15,251 nucleotides of DNA from Terana coerulea. Taxonomy: Eukaryota; Basidiomycota; Agaricomycetes; Polyporales; Phanerochaetaceae. Numbering within the stretch: position 1 is the stretch's first letter; each line of letters opens with the position of its first letter. The notes under the pieces were generated by a model. That model made no database searches and had not been told where the DNA came from. It saw nothing but the letters and a program-made list of their open reading frames with translations. Location: positions 1 to 15,251 of the forward strand of contig JAKOGH010001106.1 in the NCBI GenBank assembly GCA_024811115.1. The letters run 5' to 3'. Below are positions 1 through 9,840 of the stretch, piece after piece. The translations under genes and the position numbers were made by a program.

Positions 1-296
1 AAGAACGGCGTCTACGTCCTCTTCTTCTCGTCAAATTGCTTCGACGGCGGGCTGTACGACACCTCGTACGCGACCGCGGACAGCATCAAGGGCCCGTACA
101 CCAAGGCGCGCGCGCCGACGCGCCGCTGCTGCAGACGCACACGCCGTACAGCCCGCTGTACTCGCCCGGCGGGCTCGACGTCGGCCCGGACGGCGTGAAC
201 GTGCTCTTCCACGCGGACCTCGGCACGAACGCTAATACACGGCAGCTGTATGCTGGACAAATTAGCATTACGGGCAAGACGGTGCATTTCACATAG
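1..296 (+). CDS. GH43-type glycoside hydrolase, C-terminal end (partial)
   Basis: Seen: an open frame from base 1 reads NGVYVLFFSSNCFDGGLYDT, then SYATADSIKGPYTKA; after a frame change near 109-117 it goes on as APLLQTHTPYSP, SPGGLDVGPDG, NVLFHADLG, and ends GKTVHFT with a TAG at 294-296. Known: the order 'FFSSNCF..YDTSYA.....GPY' followed by 'GG.D' and 'FHAD' is typical of the C-terminal blades of fungal GH43 five-bladed beta-propeller enzymes (arabinanase or beta-xylosidase type, usually secreted, acting on plant hemicellulose). Inferred: only about the last 97 residues are here; the catalytic acids lie upstream of the window, so substrate cannot be assigned. Odd: the frame moves from 1 to 3 inside the GC dinucleotide run at 106-115, which fits gain of one GC unit or loss of one base, by mutation or sequencing error. 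Family call fairly sure, substrate unknown. Confidence 0.75.
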   Translation, partial: ERRLRPLLLVKLLRRRAVRHLVRDRGQHQGPVHQGARADAPLLQTHTPYSPLYSPGGLDVGPDGVNVLFHADLGTNANTRQLYAGQISITGKTVHFT

Positions 297-866
297 AGGC
301 TCGTGAACGTATCTCGTGCGTACAGCGATGTCTTGGATTTACTATTTAATGTTATTTTCGACTTTTTGCCGTTTCTACGGAGTGTGCTTTACTTCAAGTA
401 AGCTGAAGGGGAGCCCACCCAACGAGACTTCTGTACGAAGTCTCAAGCAATACCACGCACTTGGCCGCTTACGTTGCGGCCCAAGCGGAGAAGGCTTGGA
501 GTACTTACCGGTTTTAGTGAATGCTGAACGACGATGAAACCAGATATTCGCGCGGATGACGACCTCACAGTGTCCATTTCGAACCTTCAGAACGCCCTGC
601 CGGCCTGGAAGATGTACAATCACACGACGTTTAACGTTTATCAAGGACTGCATAGAGGCTGGCTGCCGCCAGCTGCAGCTCACCTTCCCGCGAAGGTATC
701 TGCAGCGGTGCCAACAGTGCGCGCCACTGTCACTTTCCACGTGGATCGTGACCGCACACCCCGTGACAGTTTCCTCAGCCGGCTGCCAAGCGTTAGCCTA
801 CTGCTCAGTGCTTCCCATCTTGTCTTAAACTCCCACCACGGCCCTTGCTCCTAACTCATATCTACT
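297..866. other. Spacer between the hydrolase end and F-box gene A
   Basis: No gene is supported here; the open frames on either strand are short, antisense to one another and match no family I know. The right end (about 811-866) is shared with the sequence just upstream of F-box gene B (2483-2536), including a 13-base identical stretch, so the proximal promoter and leader were duplicated with the gene. No clear TATA box was seen. Confidence 0.5.
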
Positions 867-2165
867 ATGTCCGCGGCCTCTCTGCCCGAAGAAATCATGT
901 ACGAGATCCTCGCCGTCCACCTCGGGCTGTCCGTCTCCGAAGAGGCGTTCTGCGCGTTCCCGGAGAACGGCATGCCGCGCTGGAAGGACCACTATTACCT
1001 GCGCCTCCGCGCGCACCGCGCCCGGTTCCCTCTGCAGGCCCACGTGCTTTTGGTTTGCAAGCGGTGGCTGCGCATTGGCACGCCGGCGTTGTACGAGGGC
1101 GTGGTCCTCTCGGCGCCGCAGCACACGCAGGCGGTCGCGGCGCTCCTGAAGACGAATCCGAACGTTGGGCGGGCGATCAAGTATCTGCGCCTCGAGGGCG
1201 GCATGGGCGAGGAGGATCTTGCCGCCATCGTTGAGCTCGCCCCAAACGTGCATACAGTGTATATCTGTTTGCATGAGTCAGAGTTATGCGATAGCATCAC
1301 CGGGCTGAAGAAAGCGCTGCCGCTCATGAACCCGGAGACGCTCTATTTGCTCTCCCGGGGCCTGGTCACGACAGACAAGACAGTTTTTGAAGCGCAATCA
1401 TTAATAGAGTCCTGTATTGCGATATCATGGACGTCCATGGTGAGCGCGATACAGATGATGCTGCGTGTGGATCAAAGGGATGACGTTTATTGCTTCAGAT
1501 CACCGTGGTGCTACCTAAATGGTTCCTGATGACACCTGGCATTGCGAAGGCTTTAGCGCAGGCACAGGCCCTTACAGCGATACACATTGACGGTAGATAC
1601 CAGCCGTCGGAGTGGATCCGGCAAGGCCTCATGGCTACCCTCGCTCAGAGCTCAAGTCTACGAGAGATTCGGTGCTTTGGGACTCTTGACAAGCGCACGA
1701 TTGACAAGGCGATGGCAAAGCAAGTGGCGATGGGCAGCCTTTCCCCGATGTCGCCAAGTTGTTCACGTACGTCGAGACTGAACATGATCGCGAAATGTGG
1801 GTTATTATAGTTGTGATACCTCCGCATGCTTTGATGGACTGACGGGATGTGCGGCAGGACAAAAGTGTTCGCACAGATGGTTGGGAGTGAAGACGACGCT
1901 GACGAAGAATATTGATGTAAGCTATACCAATGACTACATACTTGGAGTTGTTGGCTGACGTCACTCGTGTTAGAGGCCTCGCTGGTACTATTGTTACATG
2001 TCGTCTCCATTTCTTGAGGCTTCGCGCCGGAAATGCCATACAATTAATTCCTTGAAGCTGCTTTAGGTCTTTCTTCTCAGTAGCCCTATAAAGTCTGATA
2101 AAGTACGCAAACCTTCGTAATACATGCAGCATTGTCTCCACCTGGAGTGAGGATGGGGGAGGATG
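811..2165 (+). repeat. Tandem duplication, unit A
   Basis: Unit A carries F-box gene A with its leader and downstream relic exons. It matches unit B along its length with many substitutions and small indels. The offset falls from 1672 bases upstream of the genes to about 1652 at the end. Exon, intron-1, intron-2 and downstream intron-like positions are all shared. Confidence 0.75.
867..1915 (+). CDS. F-box-like protein, tandem copy A
   Basis: Seen: the N-terminus MSAASLPEEIMYEILAVHLG and, after a loop, VLLVCKRWLRIGTPALYE form the LP-E-I..IL..L....LLVCKRW..IGTPLLYE pattern of basidiomycete F-box-like proteins. Later segments such as VGRAIKYLRLEGGMG are leucine-rich-like. Proposed exons are 867-1439, 1499-1766 and 1858-1915. 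Intron 1 (59 nt, GTGAGC...TTCAG) is phase 0 and joins SWTSM to ITVVLPKWF. Intron 2 (91 nt) has GTACGT, CTGAC and GGCAG. Exon 3 ends with an acidic tail, SEDDADEEY, and a TGA. Known: F-box proteins bind Skp1 in SCF ubiquitin ligases and choose the target. Odd: within exon 2, near 1733-1745, the frame shifts by the equivalent of one missing base between AMAKQVAMG and FPDVAKLF. Without the correction the frame runs to a TAG at 1808-1810. The ATG was chosen because it opens the conserved LPEEI segment and aligns with copy B. Confidence 0.75.
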
Positions 2166-2536
2166 TAAGCAAGTACTACTTCAGGTTGGCGCCACCATAC
2201 CAACATGCTGTGAGCTACACGTTTACTGATGACCGTTACTTTTCTTCGCAAGCCTTGTTTGCCTATTCTCCTTGGTCTACTATGTACCTGCCTCGAGACT
2301 ACGTCACAACATTACATATGAGATCATAGTAATCCCAAGTAATATCTATCAAGCACTACACATTACGGTCATATTCTCGTCGCGGTCCAAGAGACAGATG
2401 GGTGCCGGCGCCATCGTCACGCGCCACGTGACCAGTGACAGGTACTCCACGGCTTCCGCTCATTCGGGCTTTTACACTTTTGCTTCCCATCTTGTCTTGA
2501 ACCCCCACCACCGCCCTCGCTCCTCATGTTTTCGCC
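1917..2536 (+). other. Downstream relic exons of F-box copy A and spacer
   Basis: Just after the TGA of copy A lies a perfect-looking 57-nt intron (1917-1973: GTAAGC, GGCTGAC, GTTAG). Copy B has one of the same length in the same place (3564-3620). Further on, near 2140-2165, a TGGAGTGAGGATG block followed by GTAAGC repeats the acidic-tail exon and donor found earlier. This suggests the ancestral gene had more exons, now non-coding or part of a spliced 3' UTR. From about 2170 to 2480 I see nothing recognisable. Confidence 0.4.
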
Positions 2537-3820
2537 ATGTCCGCGGCGGCTCTACCTGAAGAAATCATCCGCGAGATACTCGCCATCCACCTTGGGCTGT
2601 CCGTCTCCGAGGAGGAGTTCTGCGCGTTCACGCAAAGCGGCTCGCCGCGCCGGATGGACCGCAGCTACCTGAGCGACCACCGTGCGCAGACGCCACCCCG
2701 GGCGGATGTGCTCTTGGTCTGCAAGCGGTGGCTGCGCATCGGCACGCCCATCCTCTACGAGCGCGTGGTCCTGTCGGCGCCACAGCACACCAAGTCCGTG
2801 GCGGCGCTGCTCAAGGCCAACCCAACCGTCGGGCGGGCGATCAAGTATCTGCGCCTCGAGGGCGGCATGGGCCAGAGCCTCGCCACCGTCGTCACGCTCG
2901 CACCGCACGTGCACACGGTATACATCTGCCTACACCCGAAGTCGACAGACAGCATCGCCGGGCTGAAGACGGCGCTGGCGCGCATGAACCCGAAGAAGCT
3001 CTATGTGCTCTACCAGTACATGAATAAGACAAGCGAAGCGGTCGACGAAGCGAAGTCCTTGTTGGAATCCTGCATTGCGGAGTCATGGACGTCCTTGGTG
3101 AGCATGGTGCAGTAAACCTGTGCAAGCTGCAGGGCTGATACCAAGTTCAGGCCACGGTGGTGTTGTACAAATGGTTCCGGATGTCGCCCGACTTTGCGAA
3201 GGCACTCGCGCAAGCGCCTGCGCTGACAACCTTACACGTCGACGCTCGTACCAGCCGTCGGAGTGGATCCGGCAGGGCCTCATGGCGACGATCGCGCAGG
3301 CTCGAGTTTGCGGGAGATTCGGTGCTTCGGGACCATGGGGAAGCGCAAGATTGACCAGGCGATGGCGGAGCAGGTGGCGATGGGGGCCTGCCTTCCAATT
3401 TCGCCAAGTTGTTCACGTACGTTGAGACTGAACGTGACCATGAAATGTATGACATTATAATTTTGGTCTTTTTACCGTTGATAGACTGACTGGATGTGGG
3501 GCAGGACAAAAGTGTTCGCACGCTGGCAGAGGAGTGGGAGCGAGGATGATGCAGACGGAGAATGTAAGTGGTATCAACGGCGTTATACTTGCAGCTATTG
3601 GCTGACATCACTCACGTTAGAGGACTCGCTGGTACTATGTCGCACGTCGTCTCCTTTTTTGGGGGCTTTGTACCGAGAACACCCTACGCTTGACCCCTTG
3701 AAGTTGCTTGTGTGGTCGCTTTCTCCTGTCAGCCCTATACAACCTGATAGAGCATGCAAGCCTTCGTAATATGTGCAGCCTTTTCTCTAGCTGGAGTGAA
3801 GACGAGGAGGAGGGTGTAAG
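2483..3820 (+). repeat. Tandem duplication, unit B
   Basis: Second unit of the direct duplication, holding F-box copy B. It starts at the shared CTTCCCATCTTGTCTT leader and ends at the shared acidic-exon-plus-GTAAG block near 3790-3820. The degree of divergence, judged by eye, points to an old duplication rather than an assembly artefact. Confidence 0.75.
2537..3622 (+). pseudogene. F-box-like protein, tandem copy B (frame-disrupted)
   Basis: Seen: exon 1 (2537-3097) gives MSAAALPEEIIREILAIHLG and VLLVCKRWLRIGTPILYE, the same F-box pattern as copy A, followed by VGRAIKYLRLEGGMG. Intron 1 (3098-3150, 53 nt, GTGAGC...TTCAG with CTGAT) is phase 0 and leads to ATVVLYKWFRMSP. Exon 2 then breaks three times against copy A: near 3240-3256 (before YQPSEWIRQGL), near 3298-3312 (before SSLREIRCFG) and near 3388-3402 (before NFAKLF). 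Each equals one missing base, so the third restores the original frame. Intron 2 (about 3419-3504) and an acidic tail, GSEDDADGE, follow. Splicing at 3564-3620 would create a TAG across the junction at 3563/3621-3622. Known role: substrate adaptor for SCF ubiquitin ligase. Called a pseudogene as the sequence stands; if the three offsets are sequencing deletions it is an intact paralogue. Confidence 0.6.
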
Positions 3821-3889
3821 TGCTACCTTACTAACCTGCTTTGAACTGCTGACGACCGTCACTCTTAGACTAATAGTAAGAGAAGGTGC

Positions 3890-3918
3890 TGTAACCCTAC
3901 ACCTAGTCTAGGGTTACA
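3890..3918. repeat. Perfect 10-bp inverted repeat with CCCTA/TAGGG arms
   Basis: TGTAACCCTA at 3890-3899 pairs perfectly with TAGGGTTACA at 3909-3918 across a 9-base loop. The arms hold one telomere-like AACCCTA/TAGGGTT unit each. It sits shortly after the last relic exon of the F-box duplication. Function unknown: it could be a chance palindrome, a protein site or a repeat scar. Confidence 0.5.
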
Positions 3919-4779
3919 ACCCATTTCGGACACTTACGTCATCACAACTTGGACTTGTCTTTGTGAACCTTGTTTCCTTGTCGGACGTTCATCCCTTTAC
4001 GGGCAGAGCAAAACGCCCTCTCGCCACCTGGAGTGTATTGGACGGCTCCGCACGACGATTGAGGTCATCGAAGCTTGTATGTGTGCCGCAAAGCGCACAT
4101 TACTACGTCAAAAACAAGGGACCTTGCGAGATGCGGGGAAGCTTGCTCTTGTGAGCACGTCGGGGAATACGGTTCCGAGGCGAGGCGTGACCTAGTACTT
4201 CGTTAGTGGTGTATTTTTCATACAACTCTTCCCCTATATTTACTGGTGTGGAAGGTTGGATACAAGATGAGTCTTCGGCTCATTCTATACACCTCATGTT
4301 CCCGAAGAATGGCTATGGCGTGACACCTGGCGTGCTCATGTACTACTCTGCAAGCGACTTCTAGGGTGAAAATCTGCGCTTCGTCTCAATCTGAGCTTGC
4401 CATCTGACAATATTAATATTTCCAGAAGACGGGAGCATTCAGAAACTTCCACAGCCCAACTATGAAGGCACTTCCTCCACCAGAGTCGTTTCCACCCCAG
4501 AACCTTATGTTGGGTAGTAGCTAGCGCATATCGTCATCATCGGTTGGCCTCATCTAACTCTATCGTCAAGTGAGATACTGATCATACTCTCCATCATTGG
4601 ACAGTTTGACGGGCGGAGTGCAGCCGACGAGTGCGATTCTGAATTGTGCCTAACGCCTCCTTTCATTGCTTGGGCCTAGCCCGCCTGCTCCAGCAGGTGT
4701 GGACTCGGACGACACCGTTCTCCAACACCCTCTTGGAAGCACCATGCCAGCGCCAGGCACATGAAATATTCGTGCGGAG
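3919..4779. other. Spacer upstream of the 4861-7542 gene
   Basis: No gene is supported; the short frames here (for example 3963-4154 and 4646-4858) have no recognisable product. A weak imperfect stem surrounds 4259-4292 (arms around ATGAG/CTCAT). The last 100 bases before 4780 lead into a TATA box and probably hold the upstream control sites of the next gene. Confidence 0.5.
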
Positions 4780-4786
4780 TATAAAA
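4780..4786 (+). promoter_or_regulatory. TATA box of the 4861 gene
   Basis: A TATAAAA sits 75-81 bases before the ATG at 4861. It is followed by a pyrimidine-rich leader (about 4811-4845) and an A-rich stretch just before the start codon, the usual layout of a well-expressed fungal polymerase II promoter. Confidence 0.7.
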
Positions 4787-4860
4787 CAGCGTCCCTGGTC
4801 CCCTCGCTTGGCCCTCACCTCTTCTCTCCTTTCCTTCGCTTCGCAACAAACAACTTGAAG

Positions 4861-7542
4861 ATGTTTGCCGTTCGGAGAGCTGCAACTTCCGCACTCTTAG
4901 GAGAGGCACCCTCCACGAAGGCCCTTGCAGTGGAGCATGCTGACTTCACAGCCGACCGGTTCGAGGCGCCTAGTGCCGACACAGCCAACAAAGTAGAAAT
5001 TAGCTTCTTGCAACGGACTCCCGATCTTCCTCTCCCTGCGGCTGGGGCGCCCGCTTTCCTAATCCCTGTCAAGGTGAAACCGGACAGATGCTACACACAG
5101 ATCCACGCCAGTCTGTACCGTACCTCCGCAATTTTGCTTCTGCAAAACATCCTCTTCCTGCTGCGAGTGAACAGTACGTCGCCTCTCCATTGATGTGATC
5201 GCTGTTGGCTGATCCAGAGGTCGTAGCTTGGAAGGTCAAGTATGAGCGAGACAAGGCGTTCACCCGAAAGCTGCAGCTCCCGTACTGTAAGTCCTATTTC
5301 GCTGACACCGATTCCCCCATCTAATTGGCGATTGGCGTAGTCTCACTCGTGCCCAATGACGAACTGCGGGCGACGTTAGACGCAGTCATCGACGAGATAT
5401 TTAGCGACATGAAAACCGAAGATGTTGGAAGTCTCGTCTCGGTCGGCAAAGCGGTCGTAGACAAGCTCCTTGCCGCGTACGACGCTCATGCAGTGGAAGA
5501 TGGGCTCGACCAGTTGTTTGAGTTCAACGCCAACTCGATGAAGCTCTGTGGCTATGAGAAATATTTTCAGCCGAAAGGTACGTTTGCTTTTATCCTTACC
5601 AGAAAACATTTCGGCTGATCTCTTGTCACAGATGACCAGCCGTACCCTGTATTTACCTTGACAATCAAGCGGAGCTCTGGGCAGATAACTATTAGCTGGC
5701 ACAGTTCTTACGGAGAAGACTTTATCGGCGCCATTGCCCAGTCCATCAGCAACCTCTCCGAGAACGAGGTTGATCCCACCTTCGACGATTACATCGTGAG
5801 CATCCAACATTATGCATCGACGGTGTCGTCGCTGATGCTTGCTCTCGCAGGCGTATCATATCGCTTACCAAATGCTCTATCAAGGACGCGGACGATTCGA
5901 CCCACATGATGCACGCTTCTTGGGCACCGTGGGGTTCCGCAAAGACACCCAGACGTACTGCAGCCTGACCGATCCCGGCGACGGCCACGTTTTCGGCACG
6001 ACCCGCAAGGCGAAGTGGATGAGAGGTGCCATCGTGCATGTCGAACGTACGCCTCGGCACGCTCTTCCCGGCTTCGTTGCTGACGTCTGTTTTGTAGACC
6101 TTGAGCGCCCTCTGCCGGCGGACCGCCAAGAGATCGAGTCGTACCGCATCCCGTCCGTGTTCGACTTCGCGCGCGTCCGCCTGCACACGGGCGCCATTGC
6201 GCCGAACACGAGCTTCGTCGGGCGCCCCTTCCACGACAGCAAGGACAATATGTTTGAAAAGGACTTCATCAAGCTCGTCGGCACGATTGCTGCTGCGACC
6301 ACCGGCATCTTCCAGCTTGGCGCGGCTGAGTGCAAGATTGCAATGGATGGTCTCACGACGAAGCAGATGGTAGCTTATATGCGTGCCATCGCTGGTGAGA
6401 TGTCCTTTAAGCTACACTCTGGTGTGCGAAGCTTACACTCCACCGCCACAGGCAACTGTCTTCGTATTCCGGGGAGGCAATATCTCTCCGCCGCGTTCAA
6501 CTTGAACAGCAAGTTCATCGACAACCTGGAAGACGCACCCGCCGACGGCCAAGGGATCTCCCTGAACTTCAAGGCCGAGGCTGGAAGAACATGTCCGCGG
6601 AAGACAAAGAAGGGATCCGCAACACGCGCCTGCGCATCGCGCGCCGCGCGATCGAGGTCGTCCTCCAGGGCGGCTTCGACAAGGTCACCGTGGACGGCGC
6701 GGCCGACTTCTACCCGAGCACCGTGCTCCTCGACCAGCTGGGGCTCCGGCAGTCCCTCGAGTGGGTGCACGAGGCGCACTCGGCCGGGCTGACGACGTAC
6801 ATGTCTGCCGGGTTCAAGTTCGACGACATCGGTCCGGCCGTCTACACCGGCGTCGATGGGATTGGTATCGGTGGGGCGCAGATTTTGCGGTACATGGACC
6901 ATATTACTGGTGCCCACGGCCCATTCGTGAGTTGCGCTTTCGTCGGTTTCTTGCACGAGTTCTCATGACCGGTACCGTTTAGACCGAGGAGAACCTGGAC
7001 AAGATCCTCAGCACGCGTGACGCGGCCGCCGAGAGCTCCCGCGGACGAGCGGCGCACCTCCTCGCGCGCTTGGACCAGATGTTCTTCGAGGGCACGATCA
7101 CTCCCAATGGAGAGCTTCTCCGCAAGCTATTCACCACCCTCCGGGAATCGCTGCACAACGAATATCTGCTGGAAAAGGACAAGTGGCCGCCCGTCGACAG
7201 GCTCGACGAGCTGCTCGACGCCGCCGAGGCCCGCGCGACGCTGGCCGCTGGAGATGACGGAGAGCGGCCGTGGCTCCGCGCCGGCGCCTGCTGAGCGTGC
7301 AGAAGCAGGAGGCGGCGCTCTATCGCCTGTCGGTCAAGAAAGTTCAAGACGTAGACGCGAAGTGGGATCGCTTCGTCGGAGTGCTGAAGACGCTGGTGGA
7401 GAGCAGAGACGAGCTGGGCATCCATGTACTCTCCAACCCGTGGCTGGAGTTCCGCGAGGCAGCCGCCGGCCCCCGAGCGTTCGGGACCATGGGTATCACC
7501 TTGAAGGTCACCCCACCCTCTATCCCGACCAATAAGTCTTGA
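4861..7542 (+). CDS. Unrecognised protein of about 770 residues, eight exons
   Basis: Proposed exons: 4861-5173, 5218-5286, 5341-5577, 5632-5795, 5851-6046, 6098-6394, 6452-6926 and 6983-7542. All seven introns (44-57 nt) start GTRNG and end AG, and the joined frame is continuous apart from two offsets. Start: first ATG after the TATA box and leader. The N-terminus MFAVRRAATSALLG has Arg and no acids, so it could be a mitochondrial presequence (weak). Around residue 400 comes FIKLVGTIAAATTGIFQLG. Near 550-600 are KVTVDGAADFYPS, GLTTYMSAGFKFDDIGP and GVDGIGIGGAQILRYMD, like the last strand-loop units of a TIM barrel. They recall, only loosely, the (5-formylfuran-3-yl)methyl phosphate synthase fold (PF04476). 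The last 170 residues are helical and charged. Odd: two offsets, each worth one missing base, near 6575-6590 (before NMSAEDKEG) and 7255-7275 (before LLSVQKQEAALYR). Gene sure, function unknown. Confidence 0.75.
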
Positions 7543-8140
7543 CGTCCTGTCTGACCTCTGTATTGACTGTGTAGCGCACCAATAAGAATTACATGAGTAA
7601 CTTGGACTGTTGGATAGGAAACACATGCAAAGAAGATTATGAAGTCAGCGAACATTGGTCTCGGCGACTTCCGAGCGCCACAACGCGCCTCAATATGCAA
7701 ACACTGAGGGAGATTGTGGGATGTAATCACGGACTGCGTCTCACTAGAAAGCTCAATTAAATAACAAATCTCAATTCAGTAATCAAGACAGATACAACTT
7801 CATACATAGCCCGAGATACCGCACTGGAGCCTTCACATAATGTTGTCATATCCGCAGTCCACGCGGGTTGACCCGCCATTTCGCTGTCTGCCTCGCGGCA
7901 ACTACTTATGTCACGGTGGTCCAGCGACGGCACCTCCGCTATGGTAATCGCATCAGCATGTGTATCGGCATATCATTCCATCGTCTGGGTAGTATCCAGT
8001 GAGTGTATAGCTCGGTATAAGTACGGCCTGATTACGCACCTCGTGTAGTTCTTGAATCTATGCCCAAGATCTCGACAGAATGCTCAAAGTTCTGAAACCG
8101 GACATACAATAAGTGGCCGTGCACGGTAAGGGGTATATGT
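7543..8140. other. Convergent spacer between two gene ends
   Basis: The plus-strand gene ends at 7542 and the minus-strand DUF6533 gene at 8141, so this AT-richer stretch should hold both 3' UTRs. No repeat, RNA gene or further reading frame is convincing here. Confidence 0.5.
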
Positions 8141-9650
8141 TCAGTACTTGCCTATGTTAGTTGCGCTGACAGCTGTGGGGCCTAAGGCATAATCAGCGTA
8201 CAAAATGATTGCATGTGAGGATATAGGGATACCTAGCTCCCCTTCCGGAAGACATGTTTGATCTTGACCTGACAGTACGCCTTTTACCGTGGTCTTCGTT
8301 GAGTTGGCGAATTGAACGGTGGTCAGTCTTTTGGAATTACATGACCCATTGCCAGCAGAATACTCTTGAGCTTCGGTTGCAAACAAGTGTTGTCGAAGAT
8401 TCAACATAAGGCGAGCAATGAGGATCTGGGGCTTTAGAACATCGGTGAAGCTAAGAGTATGTGCATGTGATATAACATAACACCTACTAAGCTTTGGACA
8501 ATAGGCGTTATGATGCCAATGCCCTACATTAAGATTTCAATAGGAAGTCTCTGTTGCGATTCAGGGCAAGCTCTTACCGATTTCACAGCAACCATATGTG
8601 CAATATTCATGAAGAGCATCAGCCTGTAACTTAGTTATTGTTTATCCAGCGGCAGAGTAACGTGAAATCTCACTCACGAAAAGTACCAGGTACCTGTTGA
8701 CCTTTACATGAGTACAGATTCCACAAAAAGAAACATTACGCTCACCGTCGCGCAGTAAGCATGCGGAGATTGAAACCCGAGCCATATGAAGCCGGGCTTC
8801 CTCCCGCCATTGGCGGTACGTTCTGTGCCACACAAAGGCGAGGACCGTAGCATCTAAGACAATCTGAGATCCGCGGGTGACATAAATAACTACATTATTA
8901 AAATTAGCTTGCCATTGGCGCAAATGTTGGGCACGTACGGCTATGAAATGAGTCAGCTGTCTGCCACATGACGGTGAAACGAAGCAGTCCTATCGTACTT
9001 CTGGTATTTTCCGAAGTGATATGTAATGCAACAATGCAATCGTTTAACGGCGGCCCTGTCAATGTCATGGTAGCTCCAAGAACGTCATACTGTCAGTTTT
9101 GTTCAGGCATTCAATCTACGACAGTGCGACAGTGAATTGAGCTTACGATATCCATGACTACTGGAACCAGACCCAGCGCAAAAATGACTCCGAAGAGTAT
9201 GACTCCTATGCCAGAGAGTGGATGCCCGCAAAGCGGAAAACACTGGAAACTGAATGTAATAAGTGCATCGTTTAACAGAACACCGGCTACTTACGGGCGG
9301 TCTGAACATAACCTGTATATACCAGTGATTGCAAAGCAAGAAAATATGGCAGCACACTGTTAAGTACGCATCAAGGACAGCCTATATTTGTGAAGTTCTG
9401 ATACTCACCACACTTGTGGAGAGGACGGTACAACGGCCAGCAGTGCAGCTGCCACATAGCACCATCTTGTAGAGAGCAAAAGAAAGGAGGTAGCCTTCAA
9501 TGGTCGTCTCCACGCCAACTTGACTTCTTCATCAAATGTTATTGCGTATTCATACAGGGCGAAGGCTAATGGTTGGTCATAAGAGCTATATTCAGTCATA
9601 CCGTACAGTAGGTTTCTCACTGAAAGCAGCAGCAGAAGCGTAAGTTCCAT
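8141..9650 (-). CDS. DUF6533 seven-helix integral membrane protein
   Basis: Seen on the minus strand: ALYEYAITFDEEVKLAWRRP is the DUF6533 signature. It is followed by WCVLPYFLALQSLVYTGYVQ, FSALRASTLW, GVILFGVIFALGLVPVVMD, VTRGSQIVLDATVLAFVWHR, SISACLLRDG, TWYFSLMLFMNIAHM and ILIARLMLNLRQ, the normal order for this family of helices. Introns fit phase at 9357-9408, 9243-9294, 9090-9146, 8941-8998, 8694-8745, 8624-8677 and 8524-8577 (52-58 nt). The ATG at 9648-9650 has GGG before it and G after it; an earlier in-frame ATG at 9705-9707 is possible. Known: the family is common in Agaricomycetes, lies in membranes, and has no proven function. Odd: near 9201-9213, between STLW and GVILF, the frame moves by one extra or two missing bases. 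The join into the last exon (about 8450-8510) also does not resolve cleanly. It may be a decaying copy. Confidence 0.75.
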
Positions 9651-9787
9651 CCCGTCTATACAAAAAGTTTTAGTCATCAATGTTGCTGCCATAAATGGTA
9701 TGACCACAAGACTTACGCCTCGCTGATCAGCTGAAGAGAAAGTAGGCCAGGTTCACTTAGCACTGGTGAGCTGTCTGACTTGGTAGA

Positions 9788-9834
9788 CATCAGGAAAACC
9801 TCCCAAGCTAATTAGGTCTAAAATAGGTCTATTT
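9788..9834 (+). repeat. Left terminal inverted repeat
   Basis: Begins CATCAGGAAAACCTCC, then a shared CTAATTAG and a shared ATAGG-N-CTATTT block. It lies 138 bases upstream of the proposed start codon of the DUF6533 gene, so it could affect that promoter. Confidence 0.6.
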
Positions 9835-9840
9835 TACCTA

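Noticed and set aside
825..1274. Long antisense frame opposite F-box gene A (and 2552-2914 opposite copy B)
   Set aside because: It mirrors the GC-rich codon pattern of the real gene, has low-complexity Arg-rich translation and no family resemblance.
6375..6956. 193-codon frame on the minus strand
   Set aside because: It lies across exons and an intron of the 4861 gene, whose plus-strand reading is coherent; this one is a shadow.
9605..9640. 35-nt intron near the start of the DUF6533 gene
   Set aside because: It is shorter than any other intron in the window, and the frame reads through it without a stop.
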